A model generated the notes under the pieces. That model saw nothing but the letters and a program-made list of their open reading frames with translations, searched no databases and was not told the DNA's origin. A program made the translations under genes and the position numbers. From Roseococcus sp. SYP-B2431 (GTDB lineage: Bacteria > Pseudomonadota > Alphaproteobacteria > Acetobacterales > Acetobacteraceae): a DNA stretch of 64,000 nt. The stretch is from NCBI RefSeq assembly GCF_004336745.1, contig NZ_SJXD01000031.1, positions 1 to 64,000 on the forward strand, given 5' to 3'. How positions within the stretch are numbered: the stretch's first letter is position 1; the number at the start of each line of letters is the position of its first letter. Below are positions 30,049 to 38,655 of the stretch, one piece after another.

Positions 30049-30093
30049 CGTTCCTACCTACGTCGCCGCTGCTGGTTGCGTCAGCAGCCAATT

Positions 30094-30882
30094 TCAAACT
30101 GAGACACGACCCGAAAACCTCATCTCGGGCAGCGGCCTCAGCTCCGCCCCGCCTGCCAGCAGCCCGGCCCGCACCTGCCGCGCCGCCTCGACCGCGCTCG
30201 GCTCGTCGCCATGCAGGCAGAGTGTCTGCACCTCCAGCTTCAGCCGCACGCCGCCCCGCGCGATGACCTCGCGCTCCAGCACCATGCGCAGCGCCTGCTC
30301 GCGGATCACGGCGATGTCGTGGTGCACGGCATCCGGCAGGGCGCGGCTGGCCAGCCGTCCATCGGGCTCGTAGAGCCGGTCGGCATAGCCCTCCAGCGCG
30401 CAGGGCAGCCCCTCGGCGCGCCCGGCTTTCTCCAGCTCGGTGCCGGGCAGCACCACCAGGATCATCCCGCGATCAACGGCCCGCGCCGCGCGCGCGATCG
30501 CCCGCGCGAGATCCGCATCGGCGCTGGCGAGGGTGTTCAGCATGCCGTGCGGCTTCACATGCGTGACCTTGCCGCCATGCAGCGCCGCCGTGCCGGCCAG
30601 CGCGCCCACCTGATAGGCGGTGATGGCCTCCACCTCGCGCGCCGACATCTTCAGCGCCCGCCGGCCGAAGCCCTGCAGGTCGGGAAAGCCCGGATGCGCG
30701 CCGATGCTGCAGCCCGCTTCCAGCGCCAGCCGCACCGTCTCGGCCATGATTCCGGGATCGCCCGCGTGATAGCCGCAGGCCAGGCTCGCCGCGTTGATGA
30801 GCGGCAGCAGCGCCGCGTCGTCGCCCATCTTCCAGGGCCCGAAGCTTTCGCCGAGATCGGCGTTGAGGGAGATCTCCACCAT
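30094..30882 (-). CDS. pxpA: 5-oxoprolinase subunit A (LamB/YcsF family)
   Basis: Seen: 262 residues from the ATG at 30882 (MVEISLNADLGESFG), the invariant N-terminus of the family. NAASLACGYHAGDP and THVKPHGMLNTLAS follow. Known: PxpA with PxpBC hydrolyses 5-oxoproline (pyroglutamate) to glutamate using ATP, removing a spontaneous glutamine breakdown product. Unlike the usual same-strand arrangement, pxpA here is divergent from pxpBC with 59 bp between the starts, so the two halves need paired promoters. Confidence 0.92.
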   Translation of the reverse strand: MVEISLNADLGESFGPWKMGDDAALLPLINAASLACGYHAGDPGIMAETVRLALEAGCSIGAHPGFPDLQGFGRRALKMSAREVEAITAYQVGALAGTAALHGGKVTHVKPHGMLNTLASADADLARAIARAARAVDRGMILVVLPGTELEKAGRAEGLPCALEGYADRLYEPDGRLASRALPDAVHHDIAVIREQALRMVLEREVIARGGVRLKLEVQTLCLHGDEPSAVEAARQVRAGLLAGGAELRPLPEMRFSGRVSV

Positions 30883-30941
30883 GCGATCATGATGGCGCGG
30901 GGGCATTTGCGCGTCCATGTCCCCGGTGCAATCTGCGCCGC

Positions 30942-31658
30942 ATGCCGCTGCCAGAACCACGCCTGCTCCCTCTGGGCGACGCCGCCCTCACCGTCGAATT
31001 CGGTCCCGCCTACACGCCCGAAGCCGCCGCCCGCGCGCGGAGCCTGGACCGGCAGCTCCAAGGCACCGAGGGCATCGTCGAGCGTGTGGCCACGCTGCGC
31101 TCGCTGACCATTCACTACGACCCGCGACGCCTCAGCCTGCGACGGCTGACGGCCCTGCTGCGCGGACTCGCTCCCGCGGCGGAGACCGAGGCGGAGGGCG
31201 CGCGCTGGATGCTGCCCATCTGCTACGAGGGCGAATATGCGCCGGACCTCACGGACCTTGCCGCGCGCCTCGGAATGCCGCCCGGAGAGGTCGTCGCGAT
31301 CCACGCGGCCGGCCGCTACCTCGCCGCCATGGTGGGGGGCTATCCCGGCTACCCCTATCTCGCCGGCCTCGACCCGCGCCTCGCCGCGCCGCGGCGGACG
31401 ACGCCGCGAATCGCCGTGCCGGCCGGCTCGCTCGGCGTCGCCAACGAGTTCACGGCCATCTATCCGCAGACGGTGCCCGGCGGCTGGAACCTCATCGGCC
31501 GGACCCCCGTGCCCCTCTTCGATCCGCTGCGCGAGCCGCCCTCGCTGGTCGCCACGGGCGACGAGGTGCGCTTCCGCCCCATCCCGCCCGCCGAGTTCGC
31601 CGCCCTGGCCGAGGGCTTCCGCGCCGGCGCCGATCCCGTGGCGCTCTGCCGCGCATGA
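30942..31658 (+). CDS. pxpB: 5-oxoprolinase subunit B (KipI family)
   Basis: Seen: 238 residues. The chain has LGDAALTVEFGPAYTPEAAAR near the start (read here as LGDAALTVEFG), a linker PICYEGEYAPDL, and the cyclophilin-like C-terminal part with GYPGYPYLAGLDPRLAAPRR. GSLGVANEFTAIYPQ follows. Known: PxpB and PxpC form the 5-oxoproline-binding half of the ATP-dependent oxoprolinase; the B. subtilis homologue was first named for kinase inhibition. Its stop overlaps the pxpC start (ATGA). Confidence 0.92.
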   Translation: MPLPEPRLLPLGDAALTVEFGPAYTPEAAARARSLDRQLQGTEGIVERVATLRSLTIHYDPRRLSLRRLTALLRGLAPAAETEAEGARWMLPICYEGEYAPDLTDLAARLGMPPGEVVAIHAAGRYLAAMVGGYPGYPYLAGLDPRLAAPRRTTPRIAVPAGSLGVANEFTAIYPQTVPGGWNLIGRTPVPLFDPLREPPSLVATGDEVRFRPIPPAEFAALAEGFRAGADPVALCRA

Positions 31659-32581
31659 GCCCCGCCATCCGCGTCGTCGAGGGCGGGCTCTTCGCCACCG
31701 TCCAGGATCTCGGCCGTGTCGGCCATCAGGGGCTGGGCGTGCCGCCCTCCGGCGCGCTGGACCCCGTCTCGCTGCGCACGGCGAACCTCGTCGTCGGCAA
31801 TCCGCCCGGCACGGCCGCGCTGGAGATGTGCCGCCTCGGCTGCACCCTCGAGGTGGAGGCGGATTCCGTGCGCGTCGCATTGGCCGGCGCCCGGGTCTCG
31901 CCCCCGATGCTGGAAAGCATGGTCCTGCGTCGCGGCGACACGCTCGCGATCGGCCGCATCGCGGGCGGCGCCTGCTACCTCGCCGTCGAGGGCGGCTTCG
32001 ACATCGCGCCCGTGCTCGGCAGCCTTTCCACCTACACGCGCGCCGGCTTCGGCGGGCTGCATGGCGGCCGCCTCCTGGCCGGGGACCGGCTGCCGCTCGT
32101 GCGGCCCGCCGCCACGCCCCGCCGCGAGCGCCGCCTGCCCCACCCCGTCCCCGCCGGGCGCGACCGGCCGCTCCGAGTCCTCCTCGGCCCGCAGGACGAC
32201 CACTTCACCGAGGAGGCCATCGACGCCCTGCTCTCCGCCGACTTCACGGTGACGCCCCATGCCGACCGCATGGGCCTGCGCCTCTCCGGCCCCAGGCTGA
32301 CCCATGTCGGCCGCCCCGAGATCGCCACGGACGGGCTGGCCACCGGCGCCCTCCAGGTGCCGGGCAGCGGCCATCCCATCGCCCTCCTGCCCGACCGCCA
32401 CACCTCCGGCGGCTATCCCAAGATCTGCGCCGTCATCGCCGCCGACCTGCACCGGCTGGGCCAGTCCGTTCCGGGCACCGTGCTGCGCTTCGAGGCCGTC
32501 GCGCCCGAGCAGGCGCGCGTGGCCCTGGCCCGACTCGAATCCGCCATGGCCGGCATGGCCGACCTGCTGTCCGAGGCATAG
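31655..32581 (+). CDS. pxpC: 5-oxoprolinase subunit C (KipA/biotin-dependent carboxyltransferase-like)
   Basis: Seen: 308 residues from the ATG at 31655. The family signature TVQDLGRVGHQGLGVPPSGA is at the N-terminus, then YLAVEGGFDIAPVLGS and STYTRAGFGGLHGG. HTSGGYPKICAVIAADL comes near the end. Known: partner of PxpB. Despite frequent annotation as urea amidolyase-like or allophanate hydrolase, gene order with pxpA/pxpB supports the oxoprolinase role. It ends 6 bp before a hairpin. Confidence 0.92.
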   Translation: MSPAIRVVEGGLFATVQDLGRVGHQGLGVPPSGALDPVSLRTANLVVGNPPGTAALEMCRLGCTLEVEADSVRVALAGARVSPPMLESMVLRRGDTLAIGRIAGGACYLAVEGGFDIAPVLGSLSTYTRAGFGGLHGGRLLAGDRLPLVRPAATPRRERRLPHPVPAGRDRPLRVLLGPQDDHFTEEAIDALLSADFTVTPHADRMGLRLSGPRLTHVGRPEIATDGLATGALQVPGSGHPIALLPDRHTSGGYPKICAVIAADLHRLGQSVPGTVLRFEAVAPEQARVALARLESAMAGMADLLSEA

Positions 32582-32587
32582 CGGCTA

Positions 32588-32612
32588 GGCCCAGTCCGAC
32601 GGACACTGGGCC
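32588..32612 (+). terminator. Hairpin after pxpC
   Basis: GGCCCAG...CTGGGCC arms (32588-32594 with 32606-32612) with an inner TCC/GGA pairing. No T-run follows, so this is a weak or Rho-assisted terminator. It is 50 bp before the next gene on the same strand. Confidence 0.4.
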
Positions 32613-32662
32613 GGGACACCCTGCTATGCTGCGCCGCGAAACCGGCCTGGAGATTGGATGCG

Positions 32663-33712
32663 ATGGAACTGGCGCTCTTCAACCTGATGTCGCTGAACCA
32701 TGACCAGGAGACGCCCGGCCAGGTCTTCGAGATGACGGCCGCTGCCGTCCAGCTGGCCGAGAAGACCGGCTTCGACGCCACCTGGTTCGCCGAGCACCAC
32801 TTCACCAGCGCCTCGATCTGCCCCAATCCGCTGATGATGGTCGCCCATTGCGCGGCGCTGACGAAGCGCATCCGCCTGGGCACGGGGGTGGTCGTGCTGC
32901 CGCTGCACAACCCGCTGCGCGCCGTGCAGGAGATCGGCTTCGCCCAGCTGGCCAGCGGCGGCCGTCTCAACCTGGGCATCGCCACCGGCCACCAGTTCCA
33001 CGAGTTCAACAGCTACGGCATCGACCATGCCGCCCGTTCCGAGATGATGCACGAGGAGTGGGACATCCTGGAGCAGGGCCTCGCCACCGGCCGGGTGAAC
33101 CACCAGGGCCGCCACTACAGCTATCCCGACTCGCCCATCTGCATCGCGCCGGGCCTGCCGCCGATCTACCTCGCCGGGGCCAGCGGCAGCCTGCTCGAGC
33201 GCGCCGGCCGCGTGGGCGCCACGCTGCTGGTCAGCCAGGGCGTCCGCACCGCCGAGATGGCGCTGCCGCTGAAGGCCAAGGCGGAGGAGGGCTACCGCGC
33301 CGGCGGCTTCACCGGCCGCGACATCCCGCTCGGCCTGCAGCGCTACATCTTCGTCACCGACGACCCGGCCGAGCAGCGCCGCGCCGCCGAGGGGCTGCTG
33401 AAGCTCGCGCGCACCACCCTCTCGCTGCGCGTGCCCGTGCCGCCGCGCGACGGGGTGCGCATGCATTCCGTGCCCTTCGAGGGCGAGCCGACCGTCGAAT
33501 GGCTGCTGGAGAACACGCCCATCGGCGGCGTGGAGAAGGTCACGCGGATCCTCGCGCACGACGTGAAGGTGCTCCGCCCCTCGCATATCAGCATGTATTG
33601 CGGCTTCTCCGGCCTGCCGGCCGCATCCACGCTGGCCGCGATCGAGCGCCTCGGCCGCGACCTGCTGCCCGCCCTGCGCCGGAGCGCGGAGGCGGAGGCG
33701 CTGGCCGCCTGA
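32663..33712 (+). CDS. LLM-class flavin-dependent monooxygenase
   Basis: Seen: 349 residues from the ATG at 32663, with GGAG 10 nt upstream; the TTG at 32654 would sit on top of that site. Motifs include ATWFAEHHFTSASICPNPL, IRLGTGVVVLPLHNPLRAV and GRLNLGIATGHQFHEF. Known: reduced-flavin-dependent oxygenase of the luciferase fold; the substrate is undefined. It is distinct in sequence from the one at 16096. The three-residue EHH motif after the second strand is conserved in both. It ends at a hairpin shared with the convergent hydrolase. Confidence 0.87.
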   Translation: MELALFNLMSLNHDQETPGQVFEMTAAAVQLAEKTGFDATWFAEHHFTSASICPNPLMMVAHCAALTKRIRLGTGVVVLPLHNPLRAVQEIGFAQLASGGRLNLGIATGHQFHEFNSYGIDHAARSEMMHEEWDILEQGLATGRVNHQGRHYSYPDSPICIAPGLPPIYLAGASGSLLERAGRVGATLLVSQGVRTAEMALPLKAKAEEGYRAGGFTGRDIPLGLQRYIFVTDDPAEQRRAAEGLLKLARTTLSLRVPVPPRDGVRMHSVPFEGEPTVEWLLENTPIGGVEKVTRILAHDVKVLRPSHISMYCGFSGLPAASTLAAIERLGRDLLPALRRSAEAEALAA

Positions 33713-33724
33713 TCCCCGGCCCGG

Positions 33725-33746
33725 CGGAGCGCTCAGGGGCGCTCCG
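33725..33746. terminator. Bidirectional hairpin between convergent genes
   Basis: CGGAGCGC-TCAGGG-GCGCTCCG, perfect 8-bp stem. The stop codon of the minus-strand gene (33733-33735) lies in the loop. Likely ends both transcripts. Confidence 0.5.
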
Positions 33747-34752
33747 TCATGAAGTGGCGGAACAGCTCCTCGTCCGGCCCGGCCGGCCCCGCCACCCGGC
33801 TCACCTTCTCCTCAACGAGGTGACGCTCGAACAGCTCGTCCAGCTTCCGGGCGGCCACCATGCGGCGGATCCGGTCCTGGGTGCGGCGCTCGTCCTCGCT
33901 GAGATGCCAGGCCCGCGCCATCAGCCGCGCGACCGCGTCGGGCGTGCCGACATGGCCGGCCATCATCAGGTGGTAGCGCGCCAGCTCGCGCCGCTTGCGG
34001 ATCGCGCGGGACCACCATTCCGGGGTGAGCTCGCCGGAGAGGGCCAGCGGCGCCAGCTCGGCGAGCAGGCCGATCCGCCGCAGGAAGCCCGGCAGCGGAT
34101 TCCCCAGCAGGGGCGCCTTGAGCCGCACGAGATTGGCGGGGTCCAGCCGCGCCACATGGCGCGCGTCGAGGCCGTCGAAGGGGTCGTAGGTGACGAAGAC
34201 CCGCGCCGCCTGCCGCGCGCCCTCCTCCGCCCGCGCGAAACGGCCGCTCCAATCCAGCGACCGCGCCTCGGGGAACCGCGCATCCCAGGGCGTCAGCGCC
34301 GGATCCAGGTTCGTCGGCGGGTTGTGGGCCAGGACGATCGAGCCGGGCGTGCTGAAGGTCAGGGCGGCGAAGCCGCCCATCGACCCCCCGGTGAAGAGGA
34401 CCCGGTCATAGGCGCCGACCAGGTCATGGAAGTCCGGCGACTGGAAGAAATCGTGAAGCGCCTCGCCCCGGTACCAGTCCGCCCGCCTCATCTTGACGCC
34501 GAGCACGGCCAGGCCCTGGTCGCGGAAGGCGCGGTGGAGCCAGGGCAGGCGATGCGGGGCCTGGGCGCTGTCATCCGTGTCGAAGGAGAGGACCAGGTCC
34601 GGGCCCTCCGGCGTGAAGTCGAGGCCATAATCCCCGACCTCCTTCAGCGCCCGGAAGTTGCTGGGGCGGCGGGCGCGGTCGCGCGCCAGGGGCGCGAGTT
34701 CCGCCTCCGCGCCCAGATGGTGAAGCTCGGCTGGTTCCATCGGTCCCGTCAT
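33733..34752 (-). CDS. Alpha/beta-hydrolase-fold protein
   Basis: Seen: 339 residues (start at 34752, or the ATG at 34740). The nucleophile elbow is VLFTGGSMGGFAAL (G-x-S-x-G-G), preceded by an AVLGVKMRRADWYRGEAL strand/loop that fits an oxyanion region. A possible acid lies in VFVTYDPFDGLDARHV, with H-A-R-H-V as a candidate histidine. The C-terminal third is helical and charged. Known: this type is annotated as a hydrolase of unknown specificity; similar proteins occur in capsule or glycan clusters. It is the last of four minus-strand genes. Not a recognised lipase or esterase family. Confidence 0.65.
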   Translation of the reverse strand: MTGPMEPAELHHLGAEAELAPLARDRARRPSNFRALKEVGDYGLDFTPEGPDLVLSFDTDDSAQAPHRLPWLHRAFRDQGLAVLGVKMRRADWYRGEALHDFFQSPDFHDLVGAYDRVLFTGGSMGGFAALTFSTPGSIVLAHNPPTNLDPALTPWDARFPEARSLDWSGRFARAEEGARQAARVFVTYDPFDGLDARHVARLDPANLVRLKAPLLGNPLPGFLRRIGLLAELAPLALSGELTPEWWSRAIRKRRELARYHLMMAGHVGTPDAVARLMARAWHLSEDERRTQDRIRRMVAARKLDELFERHLVEEKVSRVAGPAGPDEELFRHFMTERP

Positions 34753-34828
34753 GCATCCGGCAGCTTGCGTGGGGCGGCATCCTAGCCGGCTGCCGCCTTC
34801 CGCGCCATGTCGCGACGGGTTCCGGGCG

Positions 34829-35629
34829 TCAGGGCGTCTTCAGCGTCAGCCCCCCATCCACCACGATTTCGATGCCGGTGACGTATTTCGCCTCGTCCGA
34901 GGCCAGGTAGAGCGCGGCATAGGCGACGTCCCAGGCGTCGCCCATGCGGCCCATGGGCGGCTGGGCGTTGCGCTTCGCCACGATCGCCGCGACGTCGCCG
35001 CCGCTGCGCTGGCCGGCGAGCCGCGCCTCGACCAGCGGCGTGTGCATCAGGCCCGGCACCACCACGTTGCAGCGGATGCCGTGCGGCGCATAGCGGACGG
35101 CGATCATCTTGCTGAGCGCGGTCACGCCCGCCTTGGAGGCGGCATAGGCCATCAGGTCGTTGCCGATGTTGCGCAGCGCCGCGATGGAGGAGAGGTTCAC
35201 AATCGCCCCGCCGCCCTGCTTCGTCATCAGCGGCAGGACGGCGCGCGTGCTGAGATGCACGTAGTGCAGGTTGTGGTGGAACTGCTTGTGCCAGGCCTCC
35301 GGCGTCAGCTCCTCCGGCCCGCCGGGCACGCTGCCGCCGACATTGTTCACCAGGATGTCGATGCGCCCGAAGGCCGCGATCGTGGCCGCGACGACGCGTG
35401 CGATCTCGCTCTCCTGCGTCACGTCGGCGGCGAGCGCGAAGGCCTGCCCGCCCTCCTTCGCGATCAGCGCCGTGGTCTCCTCGGCCGCGGCGAGGTGCAG
35501 GTCCACGCAGGCGACCTGCGCGCCCTCCCGCGCGAAGAGGAGGGCCATGGCGCGGCCATTGCCGATCCCCTCGCCGACGGAGCCCGCGCCGAGCAGCAGG
35601 ACGCGCTTTCCCTGGAGGCGACCCGCCAT
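34829..35629 (-). CDS. SDR-family NAD(P)-dependent oxidoreductase
   Basis: Seen: 266 residues. The cofactor loop reads LLLGAGSVGEGIGNGRA, a variant of TGxxxGIG. NNVGG and the catalytic S...YAASK (Y-x3-K) are present, and the C-terminal substrate loop precedes YVTGIEIVVDGG. Known: classical short-chain dehydrogenase with NAD(P)H. Its start overlaps the stop of the upstream TctC gene (TGATG). Neighbours suggest it processes the ligand of that receptor (inference). Confidence 0.88.
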   Translation of the reverse strand: MAGRLQGKRVLLLGAGSVGEGIGNGRAMALLFAREGAQVACVDLHLAAAEETTALIAKEGGQAFALAADVTQESEIARVVAATIAAFGRIDILVNNVGGSVPGGPEELTPEAWHKQFHHNLHYVHLSTRAVLPLMTKQGGGAIVNLSSIAALRNIGNDLMAYAASKAGVTALSKMIAVRYAPHGIRCNVVVPGLMHTPLVEARLAGQRSGGDVAAIVAKRNAQPPMGRMGDAWDVAYAALYLASDEAKYVTGIEIVVDGGLTLKTP

Positions 35630-36579
35630 CAGCGCTGCGCCCAGGGGGTGGTGGCCCAGAGCTGCCGGTAGCGCTGCTCGTCCTGCCGGAGCCGCGCGAA
35701 CCAGGCCTCGCCCGGCTCGTGCTGCACCAGCAGCGAGCGCGCCTCGATCGCCTTGATGAATTCCGGATCCTTCGCGATGTCCTCCGTCGCCTCGCGGAAG
35801 CGCGAGACGACATGCGCGGGCGTCCCGGCCGGCATCACCAGGCCGCGCTCGGAGGCCATGTTCACGTCAACGCCCTTTTCCTTCAGCGTCGGCAGGTCCG
35901 GCGCGAAGCGGCTGCGCTGGGAGGCGGCGAGGGCCAGCAGGCGCATGCCGTCATTGTTGGTCAGCACATAGCCGAGGTTCAGCCCCGTCGCGACGATCTG
36001 GTTGCCGAGGATCGCGGTGCGGATCGGCGGATCGCCCTGGAAGGACACGTGGTTGAAGCGCAGCCCCGTCGCCACCTGGATGAGCACCATCAGCAGGTGA
36101 TCGTCCGTGCCGATGCCGGGCGAGCCGAAGGTGATGGTCTCCGGCGCCCGCCGCGCGGACTCGAAGAGATCCTCGATGGTCCGGTAGGGCGAGGAGGCGG
36201 CGACCGAGATGGCGGAGGGATCGCCGATCAGATTGCCGATGCCGTGGAAGTCGGCGAGCCTGAACTGCGCCGGCCGCTCGATGGGGATGGTCAGCAGGCC
36301 CGGCATGTTGGTGGTGCCGATGATGGTGCCGTCCGCCCGTCCGCGCGCGACCGCCGCCAGCGCGACCTCGCCGCCCGCGCCCGGCCGGTTGGAGACGACC
36401 ACCGTGCCGCCGATGCGCGGCTCCAGGAAGCGGGCGTAGAGGCGCGCGTCCACGTCGGTCGCGCCGCCGGGGGTGAAGCCGACGACGATCTCGATGGGCC
36501 GGTCCGGCCGCCAGGACTGGGCGAGCGCAGGCGCCGCCAGCAGGGCCGGTCCCGTGCCGAGCAGGGTGCGTCTTTTCAT
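35629..36579 (-). CDS. Bug/TctC-family tripartite tricarboxylate receptor
   Basis: Seen: 316 residues from the ATG at 36579, behind GGGAGGAA. Signal peptide MKRRTLLGTGPALLAAPALA cut before QSWRPDRP. Family motifs are IEIVVGFTPGGATDVDAR, VVSNRPGAGGEVALAA and TITFGSPGIGTDDHLLM. Known: periplasmic Venus-flytrap proteins that bind carboxylates or amides. No tctA or tctB permease genes are near. It is the second gene of a minus-strand run (epimerase, TctC, SDR, hydrolase). Confidence 0.9.
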   Translation of the reverse strand: MKRRTLLGTGPALLAAPALAQSWRPDRPIEIVVGFTPGGATDVDARLYARFLEPRIGGTVVVSNRPGAGGEVALAAVARGRADGTIIGTTNMPGLLTIPIERPAQFRLADFHGIGNLIGDPSAISVAASSPYRTIEDLFESARRAPETITFGSPGIGTDDHLLMVLIQVATGLRFNHVSFQGDPPIRTAILGNQIVATGLNLGYVLTNNDGMRLLALAASQRSRFAPDLPTLKEKGVDVNMASERGLVMPAGTPAHVVSRFREATEDIAKDPEFIKAIEARSLLVQHEPGEAWFARLRQDEQRYRQLWATTPWAQR

Positions 36580-36611
36580 TCTTGTTCCTCCCTTGGCCGT
36601 CCGCGCGGCCG

Positions 36612-37619
36612 TTAAGCGGTGGGCTCGTTGCCCTTCAGCCATTTGATCAGCCGGCCGAGGCCCTCCTTCATGTCCACCTGCGGCTTCCAGCCGATGGCGT
36701 CGAAGGCCTTCTCATGCGCGATCCGGAAGGCGCCGCCCGAGGTGAGCCGCACCTTGCCCGGCGTGTCGCCGACGAAGACGGGCGAAGGCCCGCCGCCGGC
36801 GAGCTCCGTCACCAAGGCCACGAGCTGCTTCGTCGTGACCGGCCCGGGGCCCGAGCAGTTCACGGCGACGTTGCTGGCCGCGCTCTCGAAGGCCATGCGG
36901 TTGGCGCGGGCGAGGTCGCCCACATAGACGAAATGCTTGGTCTCGCTGCCGTCGCCGAAGATCTCGGGCGGCTCGCCCTTCCGCAGCTTCTCCAGTGTCT
37001 CGATGATGTAGAGCGCATTGGCCGCACGATGGTGCTGGCGCTCGCCATAGACGGTCGAGTAGCGCAGCACGACATGCGGCAGGCCGCGCTTGGCGGTGTA
37101 GGTGCGGCAGAGCTGCTCGCCGATGATCTTGCTGGCGCCGTAGAGGATGGCGGCCGGCGGCGCGCCCTCGGAGAAGAAGGGCGTGGTCTCCACGAGATCG
37201 CCCTGGATGCCCGGCCCATAGCCGTAGACCGCGTTGGAGGAGGCGAAGACCACCTTCTTCACGCCCCGCGTGGCGGCCGCCTCCAGCGCGTTCTGCACGC
37301 CGCGGATATTGACGTCGAGGCCGCCCCAGGGGTCGCGGTCCATGTTCAGCGTCATATAGGCGGCGAGCAGCAGGGCGCCGTCGCAGCCCTCCAGCGCCGA
37401 CAGCAGGTCGCCCATGCGCATCACGTCGCCGCGGATGACCTTCAGCCGCGGATGGTCCTTCAGATGCGCGACGGCGGATTCGGCGCCCATGGAGAAGTTG
37501 TCGAAGAGGCGGACCTCCGCCGCGCCCGCGTCGAGCAGCTCGGCCGCCGTGGCCGAGCCGACGAGGCTCCCGCCGCCGATGATGATGAACCTGCCGCCGC
37601 CGATGGGCACCGAAGCCAT
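36612..37619 (-). CDS. NAD-dependent epimerase/dehydratase (extended SDR)
   Basis: Seen: 335 residues. The Rossmann glycine motif is FIIIGGGSLVGSATAAEL, followed by VRLFDNFSMG (acidic residue that selects NAD) and the catalytic YGASK. TVYGERQHHR and GDGSETKHFVYVGDLARA match the UDP-glucose 4-epimerase-like fold. Known: such enzymes act on nucleotide sugars, but many catabolic relatives act on other alcohols; no sugar-nucleotide context exists here. First gene of its operon. Its ribosome-binding site lies inside a perfect 9-bp hairpin, described separately. Confidence 0.87.
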   Translation of the reverse strand: MASVPIGGGRFIIIGGGSLVGSATAAELLDAGAAEVRLFDNFSMGAESAVAHLKDHPRLKVIRGDVMRMGDLLSALEGCDGALLLAAYMTLNMDRDPWGGLDVNIRGVQNALEAAATRGVKKVVFASSNAVYGYGPGIQGDLVETTPFFSEGAPPAAILYGASKIIGEQLCRTYTAKRGLPHVVLRYSTVYGERQHHRAANALYIIETLEKLRKGEPPEIFGDGSETKHFVYVGDLARANRMAFESAASNVAVNCSGPGPVTTKQLVALVTELAGGGPSPVFVGDTPGKVRLTSGGAFRIAHEKAFDAIGWKPQVDMKEGLGRLIKWLKGNEPTA

Positions 37620-37625
37620 GCGCTT

Positions 37626-37649
37626 CCTCCAGAAAACTTCTTCTGGAGG
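37626..37649 (-). promoter_or_regulatory. Hairpin that pairs with the Shine-Dalgarno of the epimerase gene
   Basis: On the minus strand: CCTCCAGAA-GAAGTT-TTCTGGAGG, arms perfect over 9 bp, then AAGCGC and the ATG at 37619. The second arm contains GGAGG, which is the ribosome-binding site at ideal spacing (6 nt), and the first arm carries its exact complement CCTCC. The arms contain A/T pairs, which is unusual in this GC-rich genome. It could be a translational switch (temperature, protein or metabolite) or a DNA operator. Confidence 0.6.
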
Positions 37650-37694
37650 CGAGTGTGGAGCGCGGCGCCGATCAGGGCAATGCGGCGCCCCCCC

Positions 37695-38618
37695 TCAACG
37701 CCAGTCGATCGCCGGCAGCGTCGTGATCGGCAGCCGCGCGGCGGTGAGCCGGCGGTTGCGCAGCTCCAGCGGCGCGTCGATACGCGGCGGCCCGCCCTCC
37801 GGCGGCACGCGCGCGGCGAGGCCCAGCACCGTGCGCAGCACGGGCGCCTGGCCGGGCGCGATCACGCCGGCACTCGTGAGCAGCGTCACCGCCTCCTGCG
37901 CGCCGGTGAGCTGCAGATTGCCGCGGCCCTCCGGCTGCAGCGCCTGGTCGAGCGTCAGCGTGGCGGTGAGGTTGGCCACGACCTCGCCCGTGCGGAACTC
38001 GCCGCGCTCCAGGCTGAGCGCGCCGCCGGAGTTGCGCCAGGCCGCGGCGGTCGCCTGCGGCGGCCGCGTCAGCCGGCCGGTGACGTGGACGATGTCGAAG
38101 CGCGGCAGGCCCTGGACCGCGAATAGGTCGGCACGGATGTTCACCGCCGCGCCGAAGACCTCGGCCGAGATACGGTTGATCTCCGTCGCCTCGCCGATCC
38201 GCAGCCCCTCGCCCTCCAGCGTGCCGCCCTGGCCGTCCAGCCGCAGGCGGAACGCCAGCGCGCGCTGCTGGACCGGCGTGCTGCCGTTCAGATGGACGAG
38301 CGTCTGCGCGCCGTCGAGCGTGAGGCGGAGCTGGCGCGGATCCTGCGGGTAGATCGCCAGCGTCGCGCGCTCGGCGCGCCAGCCGAGGCCCATCGGCGAA
38401 TCGACGCGCAGATGGTCGATTTTCAGCGCGGCGGCGAGCGGGAAGCCGCTGCGCACCGGCGGCGACAGCGTGATGCGCCAGCCCTCGGCGGTGCGTGCCC
38501 GGACCCAATTCGCCAGCTCGGCTTCGAGCCGGGTGGTAGCCTCCTGCCAGACGAAATAGGCGCCGCCTCCCGCAAGGGCGATCAGCACCAGGAGGACGGC
38601 CAACCATTTTTTCGCCAT
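37695..38618 (-). CDS. DUF2125-family membrane-anchored protein
   Basis: Seen: 307 residues. One N-terminal membrane helix (WLAVLLVLIALAGGGAYFVW) anchors a large beta-rich periplasmic part with WVRARTAEGWRI, VRSGFPLAAAL and LRVDSPMGLGWRAER, which are the DUF2125 signatures. Known: the family is restricted mainly to alphaproteobacteria, its function is unknown, and its fold has been compared to AsmA-like envelope proteins. Divergent from the chaC gene with 37 bp between the starts. Confidence 0.82.
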   Translation of the reverse strand: MAKKWLAVLLVLIALAGGGAYFVWQEATTRLEAELANWVRARTAEGWRITLSPPVRSGFPLAAALKIDHLRVDSPMGLGWRAERATLAIYPQDPRQLRLTLDGAQTLVHLNGSTPVQQRALAFRLRLDGQGGTLEGEGLRIGEATEINRISAEVFGAAVNIRADLFAVQGLPRFDIVHVTGRLTRPPQATAAAWRNSGGALSLERGEFRTGEVVANLTATLTLDQALQPEGRGNLQLTGAQEAVTLLTSAGVIAPGQAPVLRTVLGLAARVPPEGGPPRIDAPLELRNRRLTAARLPITTLPAIDWR

Positions 38619-38655
38619 GCGAGACGGATTATAGGGGGAAGCTGGTTTCGCAAAG

